Source of the DNA: Lentzea atacamensis
Lineage (GTDB): Bacteria > Actinomycetota > Actinomycetes > Mycobacteriales > Pseudonocardiaceae
NCBI RefSeq assembly: GCF_003269295.1
Contig: NZ_QLTT01000002.1
Coordinates: 868,001-932,000, forward strand
Direction of reading: 5' to 3'
Length of the DNA stretch: 64,000 nucleotides
The notes under the pieces were generated by a model. That model had not been told where the DNA came from. It worked only from the letters and a program-made list of their open reading frames with translations, and made no database searches. A program made the position numbers and the translations under genes. Shown here piece by piece: positions 9,099-16,747 of the stretch; positions within the stretch are counted from its first letter, which is position 1, and each line of letters opens with the position of its first letter.

Positions 9099-9842
9099 GT
9101 GTCCAGGTCGGCAACGGCGTCGTTGGCCGGGCTCGGGGTGAACCCGGCCAGCGAGCTGACCAGCACCACCACCGACCACGCCACGGGGCGGGTGTTGCCG
9201 GTTCGCGGGGAACTGGCGGGCCTGCTGCCGTGGGGCGGCTTGCGGCGGGGCAGCACGGTGTCGGTGGGCGGATCGACATCGTTGCTGCTCGCCCTGCTCG
9301 CGGGTGCGACCGCGGACGGCTGCTGGGCCGCCGTGGTCGGTCTGCCGCAGGTGGGCGTGCTGGCTGCGGCCGAGCTCGGGGTCTCGGTGCAGCGGCTGGC
9401 ACTCGTCCCACGTCCCGGAGCCGATCCGGGCCCTGTCATCGCGGCACTGCTCGACGGCATCGACCTGGTGGCCGTCGCGTGCCCACTACCTCCTGCACTC
9501 GCGCGCCGGCTCACGGCCCGCGCGCGTCAACGTCGTGCCGTGCTGATCGCGTTCGGTTCCTGGCCTTCGGCCGACGTGGAGCTGACCGCGGAGTCCGTGC
9601 GCTGGAACCCGCTCGACGACGGCGCGGAAACGTTGCGGCGCCAGCAGATCAGCGTGCGCAGCGGTGGCCGCGGCTCCGCGGGCAAGCCGCGGCAGATGGT
9701 GCTGACGTTCGGTGAAGAAGAGATCGAGCTCCCGCTGGTGGCCGGCGAACCGACCGGGTCCGACGAGCCGGCTGATGCCGGTCCGGACCGGGTCGACGAG
9801 CTGGCCGCCAGGCGGGCTACAACCTGGGACCGTCCTGCGTGA
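9099..9842 (+). CDS. imuA': ImuA'-type mutasome accessory protein
   Basis: 247-residue RecA-like accessory factor that, in mycobacteria, works with ImuB and DnaE2 in damage-induced mutagenesis. The segment LPWGGLRRGSTVSVGG occupies the Walker-A position but lacks a clear GKS/T, as expected for ImuA'. I placed the start at GTG 9099 because GGGAGG lies 8 nt upstream. Longer frames starting near 8901 would run through the SOS box. The stop overlaps the imuB GTG by 4 bp. Confidence 0.85.
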   Translation: MSRSATASLAGLGVNPASELTSTTTDHATGRVLPVRGELAGLLPWGGLRRGSTVSVGGSTSLLLALLAGATADGCWAAVVGLPQVGVLAAAELGVSVQRLALVPRPGADPGPVIAALLDGIDLVAVACPLPPALARRLTARARQRRAVLIAFGSWPSADVELTAESVRWNPLDDGAETLRRQQISVRSGGRGSAGKPRQMVLTFGEEEIELPLVAGEPTGSDEPADAGPDRVDELAARRATTWDRPA

Positions 9843-11341
9843 GGGACGCCCGTCTGCTCGCGGTCTGGTGCCCGGACTGGCCCGTGGTCGCCGCCTGCAC
9901 CGCCACCGGCACCAGTCAGCACGTGCCGGTGGCGGTCCTCGACGGCAACGAGATCGTGTCCACCTCCGCCGTGGCGCGCGCCGAGGGCATCCGCAGGGCC
10001 ATGCGCAAACGCATGGCCGAGTCGATGTGCCCGGAGCTCGTGACCTTCGAGCACGATCCGCAGCGCGACGCCAGGTTCTTCGAGCCGGTCGCCGCGGCGG
10101 TCGAGGAGCTCGCCCCCGGCATCGAGGTCGTGCAACCAGGTCTGGTCGCGGTGCCGGCGCGAGGTCCGGTCGGCTACTTCAAGTCCGCCGAGCAGGCAGC
10201 CGAACGCATCGTCGACCACATCGCCGCGCAGACGAACGTCGAAGCTCAGGTGGGTGTGGCCGACAGCCTCTTCGCGGCCACGAAAGCCGCGCACCGCAAC
10301 GTGATCGTGCCGCCGAACCGGACCGCGGAGTTCCTCCGGCCACTGGGCGTGCACGAGCTCGACGCCCCGGAACTGGTCGACCTGCTCAGAAGGCTCGGCC
10401 TGAAAACCCTCGGCGCGTTCGCGGACGTGCCGGAGAACGCGGTGGCGTCGAGGTTCGGCGGACCGGCCACGAGACAGCACCGTCTCGCGCGCGGCCTGCC
10501 GGAACGCCCGCTCGACAAGCGCAGGCCCGCACCGGAGCTGGCCGTCGCGGAGACCTTCGACGATCCGGTCGACCGGATCGACTCGGCCGCGTTCGCCGCG
10601 AAGATCCTCTCGGAACGGCTGCACGAGAACCTCGCGAACCGCGGTCTCGCGTGCACCAGGCTCGGCATCCACGCCCGCACCGAGAACGACGAGGAGCTGC
10701 ACCGGGTGTGGCGGGCCGCGGAACCGTTGACACCGCGGGGAATCGCGGACCGCGTGCGCTGGCAGCTCGACGGCTGGCTCACCCGCGAACGCCTCACCTC
10801 CGGCATCAGGACGCTCACCCTCGAACCGGTCGAGGTCGTCAACGGCACCGCGCTCCAGCTCGGGTTGTGGGGCCACGACGACGAACGCGCGGTGCGGGCA
10901 CTCCTGCACGTCCAGGGCCTGCTCGGCCCGGACGGCGTGCTCACGCCGGTGCTCGACGGCGGCAGGGGACCGAGGGAACAGGTCAGGCTCGCGCCGTGGG
11001 GTGATGAACGGGTGCCGCTGCGGAACCCGGACCACCCGTGGCCTGGCCGGCTGACCAGGGCACCCGCGACGCTCGCCGACGACCCCGCCGAGCTGAGGGA
11101 CGCGGCCGGTGACGAGGTCGGCGTGACCGGCCGTCTCGAACTCACCGCACGGCCGAAAAGCCTTGTGGTCAAAGGAAAAACGCAGGAGGTGACCGCGTGG
11201 GCCGGACCGTGGCCGGTCGACGAGCGGTGGTGGGCGCCGGACCCGCACCGGGCCGCGCGCATCCAGGTGCAGACGCCGGACCAGGCGTTCCTGCTGATCC
11301 GCAGGGACCAGAGGTGGTTTCTGGAAGGGGTGTACGACTGA
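9839..11341 (+). CDS. imuB: ImuB, Y-family polymerase-like mutasome adaptor
   Basis: 500-residue DinB-like protein regarded in other actinobacteria as catalytically inactive, linking DnaE2 to the sliding clamp. The N-terminal motif reads LLAVWCPDWPVVAA instead of the polymerase D-x-FFA/S-VE box. A QLGLW sequence at residues 340-344 fits the beta-clamp-binding consensus and lies after the little-finger region, as in known ImuB. GTG 9839 overlaps the imuA' stop. The stop codon TGA shares its last base with the ATG of the next small frame. Confidence 0.88.
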   Translation: MRDARLLAVWCPDWPVVAACTATGTSQHVPVAVLDGNEIVSTSAVARAEGIRRAMRKRMAESMCPELVTFEHDPQRDARFFEPVAAAVEELAPGIEVVQPGLVAVPARGPVGYFKSAEQAAERIVDHIAAQTNVEAQVGVADSLFAATKAAHRNVIVPPNRTAEFLRPLGVHELDAPELVDLLRRLGLKTLGAFADVPENAVASRFGGPATRQHRLARGLPERPLDKRRPAPELAVAETFDDPVDRIDSAAFAAKILSERLHENLANRGLACTRLGIHARTENDEELHRVWRAAEPLTPRGIADRVRWQLDGWLTRERLTSGIRTLTLEPVEVVNGTALQLGLWGHDDERAVRALLHVQGLLGPDGVLTPVLDGGRGPREQVRLAPWGDERVPLRNPDHPWPGRLTRAPATLADDPAELRDAAGDEVGVTGRLELTARPKSLVVKGKTQEVTAWAGPWPVDERWWAPDPHRAARIQVQTPDQAFLLIRRDQRWFLEGVYD

Positions 11342-11406
11342 TGCACGACGAGCAGTACTGGGATCTGCTGGAGCTCCTGATCCCGTTGCCGCGCAAGGGT
11401 TCCTGA
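11341..11406 (+). CDS. 21-codon reading frame coupling imuB to dnaE2
   Basis: A small frame encoding MHDEQYWDLLELLIPLPRKGS lies exactly between imuB and dnaE2. Its ATG shares one base with the imuB TGA, and its TGA shares one base with the dnaE2 ATG (TGATG at both joints). GGAAGGGG sits about 10 nt upstream. The peptide has an acidic/aromatic first half and a basic end. It may be a translated mutasome peptide or a coupling leader. No family is recognised and expression is not shown by sequence. Confidence 0.5.
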   Translation: MHDEQYWDLLELLIPLPRKGS

Positions 11407-14400
11407 TGGGCTGGAACAACCCGCCGGTTCGATGGAAGGAGCTGGAACGCGCTCTTTCCGGCAAACCCGTCGAGCAGAAACCCGACGGCGGCGACGGCCC
11501 GGGGTGGTCACGCCACCGCGACCGGTACACCGCGCCGCCGGGTTTCGAGCTGCGCGTGGACGAGCTCGCGGTCACCCGCAAGCGCGTGCCGTACGCGGAG
11601 CTGCACTGCCACTCCAACTTCAGCTGGCTCGACGGCGCGAGCCACCCCGAGGAGCTCGTCGAGGAGGCACAGCGGCTCAAGCTCGACGCCATCGCGATCA
11701 CCGACCACGACGGCATGTACGGCGTGGTCCGCTTCGCCGAGGCCGCGAAGGAGCTCGGGATGCACACGGTGTTCGGTGCCGAGCTCAGCATCGGGCTCCG
11801 CAAGCCCGCCAACGGCGAACCGGATCCCGAGGGCGACCACCTGCTCCTCCTCGCGCGCCAGCAGGAGGGGTACCACCGGCTGTGCCGCACGCTCACCACC
11901 GGCCACCTCCACGACGACGCGGAGAAGGGCAAACCCGTCTACGACCTCGACCAGATCGTCGAGGACACCAAGGGCGAGGTCGTGGTGCTGACGGGCTGCC
12001 GCAAGGGAACCGTCCGCAGAGCACTGACCAGAGAGGGACCGGAGGCGGCGTACCGGGAGATCGTGCGGCTCACCGACCTGTTCGGCTCTGGGCGCGTCTA
12101 CGTCGAGCTGACCGACCACGGACTGCCGGAGGACAGCAGGCGCAACGACCTGCTCTTCGCGATGGCGCAGCAGCTCAAACTCCCCGTGGTGGCGACGAAT
12201 GCCGTGCACTACGCCACCGCGAACCGCGGCAGGCTCGCCGCCGCCATGGCCGCCGTGCGCGCCAGGAGCAGCCTCGACGACATGGCGGGCTGGTTGCCGC
12301 CGTCGCCCGCCGCGTTCCTGCGCAGCGGAGAGGAGATGTGGCATCGGTTCCGGCGTTTCCCCGGCGCCGTGCACAACGCCGCGTTGCTCGGCATGCAGCT
12401 GGCGTTCGACCTGAGGCTGGTCGCGCCGAAGCTGCCGCCGTTCGACGTGCCGCCAGGCCACACCGAGAGCACCTGGCTGCGCAAGCTCACCTACGAGGGC
12501 GCGCGAAGCAGGTACGACGACGACAACGAGAAGGCGTTCCGGCAGATCGAGCACGAGCTGAAGATCATCGAAGAGCTCGGTTTCCCCGGCTACTTCCTGG
12601 TCGTGCAGGACATCGTGAACTTCTGCAAGCGCAACGACATCCTCTGCCAGGGCAGGGGTTCCGCCGCCAACTCCGCGGTGTGCTTCGCGCTCGGCATCAC
12701 CAACGTCGACGCGGTCCGCTTCGACCTGCTCTTCGAACGCTTCCTCGCCCCCGCCCGCGACGGCCCTCCCGACATCGACGTCGACATCGAGTCCGACCGC
12801 CGCGAGGAGGTGATCCAGTACGTCTACGAGAAGTACGGCCGCCGCCACGCCGCGCAGGTCGCGAACGTCATCACCTACCGCGCCCGTTCCGCCGTGCGCG
12901 ACATGGCCCGCGCCCTCGGCCACTCGCCGGGCCAGCAGGACGCGTGGAGCAAGCAGATAGACAGGTGGGGACCGCTCAGCACCACCACCGACGACTGCGA
13001 CATCCCGCGTCCGGTGCTGGAACTGTCCGCGCAGCTGGAGAACTTCCCGCGCCACCTCGGCATCCACTCCGGCGGCATGGTGATCTGCCACCGCGCGGTC
13101 AGCGAGGTGTGCCCGGTGGAGAAGGCGCGCATGCCCAACCGCACGGTGCTGCAGTGGGACAAGGACGACTGCGCGTCCATCGGCCTGGTGAAGTTCGACC
13201 TGCTGGGCCTCGGCATGCTCTCGGCCCTGCACTACGCCATCGACCTCGTGCGCGACCACGAGGGCGTCGACGTGGACATGGGCCGCATCGACCTCACCGA
13301 CCAACGTGTCTACGAGATGCTGCAGAAAGCCGACTCCGTGGGCGTCTTCCAGGTGGAGAGCCGCGCGCAGATGGCGACGTTGCCGCGTCTGAAGCCGCGC
13401 ACGTTCTACGACCTCGTCGTCGAGGTGGCCCTGATCAGGCCCGGCCCGATCCAGGGCGGCTCGGTGCACCCGTACATCAGGCGCCGCAACGAGACCGAGA
13501 AGTGGGACTACGACCACCCGCTGCTGGAGAACGCGCTCAGGAAGACCTACGGGGTGCCGCTGTTCCAGGAACAGCTCATGCAGATCGCGGTCGACGTGGC
13601 CGGCTTCACCGCCGCCGAGGCCGACGAACTGCGCAGGGCCATGGGCGCCAAGCGTTCGACCGCCCGCATGGAACGCCTGCGTGACCGCTTCTACGAGGGC
13701 TGCACGGCGAACGGCATCGGCGAGGAACTGGCCGGCCGCATCTACGCCAAGCTGCTGGCGTTCGCGAACTTCGGCTTCCCGGAGTCGCACGCGCTGTCGT
13801 TCGCGCATCTGGTGTTCGTGAGCGCGTGGTTCAAGCTCCACTACCCGGCGGCGTTCTGCGCGGCCCTGCTCCGCGCCCAGCCGATGGGCTTCTACTCGCC
13901 GCAGTCCCTGGTGGCCGACGCCCGCCGCCACGGCGTCACCGTGCACGGTCCGTGCGTGAACTCGTCACTGCCGTACGCGGGCCTGGAACCCTTCGAGGGT
14001 GCCAACGCCGTCCGCATCGGACTGGAGGCGGTGCGCGGGATCGGCACCGCGGACGCTGAGCGGATCGTTGCGGCACAACCGTTCCGCGACATGGAGGACT
14101 TCGGCTCGCGGGTGCAGCTCACCACCGCCCAGGTGGAGGCACTGGCCACCGCCGGTGCCTTCTCCTGCTTCGGCCTCGAACGCCGTGAGGCGTTGTGGGC
14201 GGCGGGCGCGGTGGCCGCGATCCGGCCGGATCGCTTGCCGGGCACCACGGTCGGGGTGGACGCGCCCTCGTTGCCGGGCATGGACGACGTCGAGCTGGCG
14301 GTGGCGGACGTGTGGGCCACGGGCCTGTCGCCGGACAGCTTCCCGACCCAGTTCGTGCGGTCCACGTTGGACTCCATGGGTGCGTTGCCCACCGCCGCGC

Positions 14401-14693
14401 TGTCCTCGGTCGAGCCGGGGACTCGGGTCCTCGTCGGTGGCGCGGTGACCCATCGGCAACGGCCGGCGACGGCGGGCGGGGTCACGTTCCTCAACCTCGA
14501 GGACGAGACGGGGATGGTGAACGTCGTGTGCTCGCCTGGGCTTTGGGCGCGGTATCGACGAGTGGCGCGCAGCAGCGGGGCGATGCTCGTGCGGGGTGTG
14601 GTCGAGTCGGCCGAGGGTGTGGTCAGCCTGATGGCGGACCGGTTGCAGCACCTCGACCTGCGCATCCCGTCGAAGTCACGCGACTTCCGCTGA
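11406..14693 (+). CDS. dnaE2: error-prone DNA polymerase DnaE2
   Basis: 1095-residue C-family polymerase for damage-induced translesion synthesis. It opens with MGWNNPP and W-x-E-x-E-R, the conserved DnaE2 start, which supports ATG 11406. Then come a PHP domain (AELHCHSNFSWLDGASHPEE, about 60-80), the palm with the catalytic acidic motif Asp456-Ile-Asp458-Val-Asp460, the stretches QGRGSAANSAVC and LPRHLGIHSGGMV, and a C-terminal OB-fold region with VTHRQRPATAGGV and LEDETGMVNVV. It ends in RDFR, like its homologues. It is the last gene of the SOS operon. Confidence 0.96.
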   Translation: MGWNNPPVRWKELERALSGKPVEQKPDGGDGPGWSRHRDRYTAPPGFELRVDELAVTRKRVPYAELHCHSNFSWLDGASHPEELVEEAQRLKLDAIAITDHDGMYGVVRFAEAAKELGMHTVFGAELSIGLRKPANGEPDPEGDHLLLLARQQEGYHRLCRTLTTGHLHDDAEKGKPVYDLDQIVEDTKGEVVVLTGCRKGTVRRALTREGPEAAYREIVRLTDLFGSGRVYVELTDHGLPEDSRRNDLLFAMAQQLKLPVVATNAVHYATANRGRLAAAMAAVRARSSLDDMAGWLPPSPAAFLRSGEEMWHRFRRFPGAVHNAALLGMQLAFDLRLVAPKLPPFDVPPGHTESTWLRKLTYEGARSRYDDDNEKAFRQIEHELKIIEELGFPGYFLVVQDIVNFCKRNDILCQGRGSAANSAVCFALGITNVDAVRFDLLFERFLAPARDGPPDIDVDIESDRREEVIQYVYEKYGRRHAAQVANVITYRARSAVRDMARALGHSPGQQDAWSKQIDRWGPLSTTTDDCDIPRPVLELSAQLENFPRHLGIHSGGMVICHRAVSEVCPVEKARMPNRTVLQWDKDDCASIGLVKFDLLGLGMLSALHYAIDLVRDHEGVDVDMGRIDLTDQRVYEMLQKADSVGVFQVESRAQMATLPRLKPRTFYDLVVEVALIRPGPIQGGSVHPYIRRRNETEKWDYDHPLLENALRKTYGVPLFQEQLMQIAVDVAGFTAAEADELRRAMGAKRSTARMERLRDRFYEGCTANGIGEELAGRIYAKLLAFANFGFPESHALSFAHLVFVSAWFKLHYPAAFCAALLRAQPMGFYSPQSLVADARRHGVTVHGPCVNSSLPYAGLEPFEGANAVRIGLEAVRGIGTADAERIVAAQPFRDMEDFGSRVQLTTAQVEALATAGAFSCFGLERREALWAAGAVAAIRPDRLPGTTVGVDAPSLPGMDDVELAVADVWATGLSPDSFPTQFVRSTLDSMGALPTAALSSVEPGTRVLVGGAVTHRQRPATAGGVTFLNLEDETGMVNVVCSPGLWARYRRVARSSGAMLVRGVVESAEGVVSLMADRLQHLDLRIPSKSRDFR

Positions 14694-14704
14694 TCCTGAA
14701 GCGG

Positions 14705-14905
14705 GTGGCCGGGCTCGCCGAGGCGCTGACCGGCACGGAGTCCGCCGGCACCGCGGACGAACTCGGTCCGCACTGGGAGAGCACCTCCGACCGGTGGGCC
14801 AAGGGCATGGATTCCTACGCTGCCGCACTGATCGCGTCGGCCACCACCTACGAGGCACAGGACGAAACCGCTGAACACGGGCTCGGCAGGATGCGGGGCT
14901 GCTGA
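14705..14905 (+). pseudogene. 5'-truncated remnant of a type VII secretion-associated small protein
   Basis: The translation from GTG 14705 (66 residues) contains LAEALTGTESAGTADELG and MDSYAAALIASATTYEAQDE. These resemble the C-terminal half of ESX/type VII secretion-associated WXG-like proteins of actinomycetes. The expected N-terminal helix is missing: the frame starts 12 bp after the dnaE2 stop with no good ribosome site. The stop TGA overlaps the next ATG (TGATG), the normal two-gene cassette arrangement. I read it as a truncated relic. Confidence 0.5.
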
Positions 14906-15333
14906 TGGTCACCTGGGCTGACGTCCGGCAGTGGCAGCCGGATGTATCGGGCAGGTCGGTGATCACCTGGCCGCGCAGAACAGGCAGGTGGTCGGTCTCC
15001 AGGACGAGCTCGACGCAGCATCGCCCGTCGGCTGGACCGGCAACGCGGCGGAAGTGGCGGCCAAGGACCTCCGCCTCCGTAGTCAGGAGCTCGAGGAGCT
15101 CGCCGCGCGGCTGTCAGCAGCGGTGAAGGTCATCGACTGATCCGTGCGGCCGCTATCGACACCGAGCTGAACCCGGTGCTCAGACGCATCCTGTCCAGCG
15201 AGATCGTGCGGATGGCGGGCCTCGGTCAGTCGCCGCGCTCGGTGACGGTAAGTACCGCGCGGACGTGGTCCTGCGAGCGCAGGACGGCGCCATCACCATG
15301 ACCAACCCGGACGGAAGTTCCGCCGGCGGGTGA
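14905..15333 (+). pseudogene. frameshifted remnant of a type VII secretion substrate-like gene
   Basis: The frame from ATG 14905 reads MVTWADVRQWQPD, the typical start of large actinobacterial type VII-associated proteins. It then loses sense near 14943; the matching continuation (IGQVGDHLAAQNRQVVGLQ, then SPVGWTGNAAEVAAKDL) is in another frame and stops at 15140. Further pieces, AIDTELNPVLRRIL (from about 15155, third frame) and LGDGKYRADVVLRAQDG (from about 15240), show at least two more frame breaks and a large internal loss. TGA at 15331 closes the last piece. The motifs are recognised from family knowledge. A search with the repaired protein would settle it. Confidence 0.6.
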
Positions 15334-15349
15334 CGCCACGAGGGCATGG

Positions 15350-15436
15350 CCGAGGATGCAGGATTCGAACCTGCGCGGCGCCCGCGCCGACCACCGTTTT
15401 CGAGACGGATGCCTTACCGGGCTCGGTCAATCCTCC
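15350..15436 (-). tRNA. tRNA-Ser(CGA), divergent
   Basis: Read on the minus strand from 15436: 6 acceptor pairs with a G1-G72 mismatch, a weak D-stem, anticodon loop CTCGAAA (anticodon CGA, reading UCG), a long variable arm GGCGC/GCGCC typical of class II tRNAs, T-arm GCAGG-TTCGAAT-CCTGC and discriminator G. No CCA is encoded. It is the last member of a five-gene tandem cluster. The acceptor mismatch is unusual and suggests reduced selection or a mobile-element origin. Confidence 0.82.
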
Positions 15437-15446
15437 AAGTGCTGCG

Positions 15447-15518
15447 TGGCTCCCCGGGGAGTCGAACCCCGTCCTCCGGATCTTCACCCCGGTGCTCTGC
15501 CAGTTGAGCTGAAGAGCC
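15447..15518 (-). tRNA. tRNA-Phe(GAA)
   Basis: Minus strand from 15518: acceptor GGCTCTT / GGGAGCC with G-T pairs, D-arm GCTC/GAGC, anticodon stem CCGGG/TCCGG, loop GTGAAGA (anticodon GAA), T-arm CGGGG-TTCGACT-CCCCG, discriminator A. The loop has G32 and G37 where bacterial tRNA-Phe usually has C/U32 and A37, and the acceptor differs from typical actinobacterial tRNA-Phe as I recall it. It is immediately preceded by the decamer GGGCGCACCA, which also precedes the Pro gene. Confidence 0.85.
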
Positions 15519-15542
15519 TGGTGCGCCCCGATGGAGCGCCAG

Positions 15543-15614
15543 TCGGATGCCCGCGAGTCGAACGCGGTGTGTCCTCATCCCAAATGAGGCGGGTTGCCGT
15601 CTCCCTCGCATCCG
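15543..15614 (-). tRNA. tRNA-Pro(TGG)
   Basis: Minus strand from 15614: acceptor CGGATGC/GCATCCG (7 perfect pairs, with the C1-G72 pair typical of bacterial tRNA-Pro), a short D-stem GGG/CCC, anticodon stem CCTCA/TGAGG, loop TTTGGGA (anticodon TGG), T-arm CCGCG-TTCGACT-CGCGG, discriminator A. No CCA is encoded. The copy of the decamer GGGCGCACCA lies one base upstream of its 5' end. Confidence 0.87.
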
Positions 15615-15644
15615 TTGGTGCGCCCAGGCCGGCCTGGGCGACTG

Positions 15645-15718
15645 CGCTCACGACGGGACTCGAACCCGCGAATCGCCGCATCGACAATGCGGTGCCCTAG
15701 CCGCTGGGCCACGTGAGC
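15645..15718 (-). tRNA. tRNA-Asp(GTC)
   Basis: Minus strand from 15718: acceptor GCTCACG/CGTGAGC (7 perfect pairs), D-arm GCCC/GGGC, anticodon stem CCGCA/TGCGG, loop TTGTCGA (anticodon GTC), 6-nt variable region, T-arm GCGGG-TTCGAGT-CCCGT, discriminator G. G37 and the 6-nt variable loop are atypical. A perfect 20-bp palindrome (15621-15640) lies just downstream, between this gene and tRNA-Pro. Confidence 0.85.
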
Positions 15719-15722
15719 TTCG

Positions 15723-15794
15723 TACCCCTGCCAGGAGTCGAACCTGGACTTCGGCGTTCGTAGCGCCGCGCTCTTTCCATTGAGCTACAAGGGT
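15723..15794 (-). tRNA. tRNA-Arg(ACG)
   Basis: Minus strand from 15794: acceptor ACCCTTG/CAGGGGT, D-arm GCTC/GAGC, anticodon stem CGGCG/CGCCG, loop CTACGAA (anticodon ACG, reading CGU and, after deamination, CGC/CGA), variable AAGTC, T-arm CCAGG-TTCGACT-CCTGG, discriminator A. First gene of the array, 4 bp from tRNA-Asp. Confidence 0.88.
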
Positions 15795-15835
15795 GCGGTG
15801 AAGCGGAAAAAGAAATGTGTGCGCGGAATTAAGAA

Positions 15836-15868
15836 AGCCGCCCCGATCGGTTTCCCGATGGGGCGGCT
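15836..15868 (-). terminator. terminator ahead of the tRNA array
   Basis: Arms AGCCGCCCC and GGGGCGGCT (9 pairs), one bulged base, five more pairs, and a TTTC loop. On the minus strand it is followed by CTTTCTTAATT, a real U-rich tract, unlike most hairpins in this window. It lies between the 42-codon frame and tRNA-Arg, so it may end the small transcript or attenuate transcription into the tRNA genes. Confidence 0.8.
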
Positions 15869-15894
15869 CCCTTGGTCACGACCTGGATCTCAAG

Positions 15895-16023
15895 TCACGG
15901 CAGGGAGCCATTTTCGCAGGTGAACGACGCGAACGGGCGTCGTGAGCCGCGATCGTCAGACGGTCGCGCGTCAGCGAAAGCAGCACTGTCAAAGCGCTCC
16001 ACTCGCATCTGCTGGCTCGTCAT
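15895..16023 (-). CDS. 42-residue hypothetical peptide
   Basis: The frame opens with ATG 16023, 5-6 nt after AAGGGG, and encodes MTSQQMRVERFDSAAFADAR followed by an Arg/Asp/Ser-rich part and a C-terminal segment with one Cys (FTCENGSLP). It is preceded by a near-perfect sigma-70-type promoter and followed 26 bp later by a U-tract terminator, so the set looks like a complete small transcription unit of about 200 nt. No family is recognised. The transcript itself, not the peptide, could be the functional product. Confidence 0.5.
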   Translation of the reverse strand: MTSQQMRVERFDSAAFADARPSDDRGSRRPFASFTCENGSLP

Positions 16024-16054
16024 GACGTTCCCCTTCGGCTTGATGATGGGCCAA

Positions 16055-16083
16055 GTATTACGGGCGCACACGGCGTGCGTCAA
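16055..16083 (-). promoter_or_regulatory. near-consensus promoter (TTGACG-17-TAATAC)
   Basis: On the minus strand TTGACG (16083-16078) and TAATAC (16060-16055) are separated by exactly 17 nt. It is one of the best-matching vegetative promoters in the window. It points at the 42-codon frame and, if the hairpin at 15836-15868 is read through, at the five tRNA genes. Confidence 0.75.
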
Positions 16084-16089
16084 TCATTT

Positions 16090-16653
16090 TTAAGGGCGTT
16101 CGTAAGTCATGAACGAAACGCCGCTCTCGAACAGGCGCGCGTCGGTGCGCTTGAACCGCGTGATGTCGGCCTTCCCGTCGAACAGCTGGATCCCGCGGCC
16201 GAACACGACCGGGTGGATCTTGAGGAGCAACTTGTCGATCAACGGCAGCAGTTCGGCGGCCAGCTTGCCTCCGCCGCACAGCCAGATGTCGAGGCCGTCC
16301 TCTTCCTTCAGCTCCCGCACGCGGCCGGCGACGTTCTCGCGGATGAGCTCGACGTCGTCCGGTGTGTCGAGCTCCTGCGACGTCACCACGAACTGCCGCA
16401 GGTGGGCGTAGGGCGAGGCGAGTCCGCCCGGCACCTGGTAGGTGTTGCGCCCCATGAGCACCGTGTCGAAGTTCGGGTTCGGTGCGTCCAGCAGGCCCAG
16501 TGCCTCCCGGAACTGGGTGGGCAGCGTGTCCGGGTACTCGGCGTTGATGCCGGCCATGTGGTCGCCTTCGAAGATGAACCCGTCGAAGGTCCCGTCCTCG
16601 GCCGCGATGAACCCGTCCAGCGTCACTGCCACGTAGTAGACGAGCTTTCGCAT
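16090..16653 (-). CDS. dihydrofolate-reductase-family / RibD C-terminal-domain protein
   Basis: 187 residues from ATG 16653 (MRKLVYYVAVTLDGFIA). The fold signature is clear: the N-terminal strand with TLDGFIA, a LMGRNTYQ motif, the middle VTSQ, and DIWLCGGGKLAAELLP near the C-terminus. Such proteins reduce small pteridine-like or other substrates with NADPH; the substrate is unknown. GAGGGG lies 11 nt upstream. An in-frame TTG 9 nt earlier is a weaker start. It diverges from a TetR gene with a shared 138-bp promoter region, so TetR is the likely regulator. Confidence 0.85.
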   Translation of the reverse strand: MRKLVYYVAVTLDGFIAAEDGTFDGFIFEGDHMAGINAEYPDTLPTQFREALGLLDAPNPNFDTVLMGRNTYQVPGGLASPYAHLRQFVVTSQELDTPDDVELIRENVAGRVRELKEEDGLDIWLCGGGKLAAELLPLIDKLLLKIHPVVFGRGIQLFDGKADITRFKRTDARLFESGVSFMTYERP

Positions 16654-16747
16654 ACAGATCAAATCCCCTCAGTGTTCGATTGCCGCTGCTCCGCAGACGG
16701 CGGCGAGTTCGTCTGGAAGTCGGCCGCCATGAACTCGCTTCAACCAC

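Noticed and set aside
15350..15800. Plus-strand protein-coding frames over the tRNA cluster
   Set aside because: The sequence folds into five cloverleafs on the minus strand; the frames have no domain and no ribosome sites.
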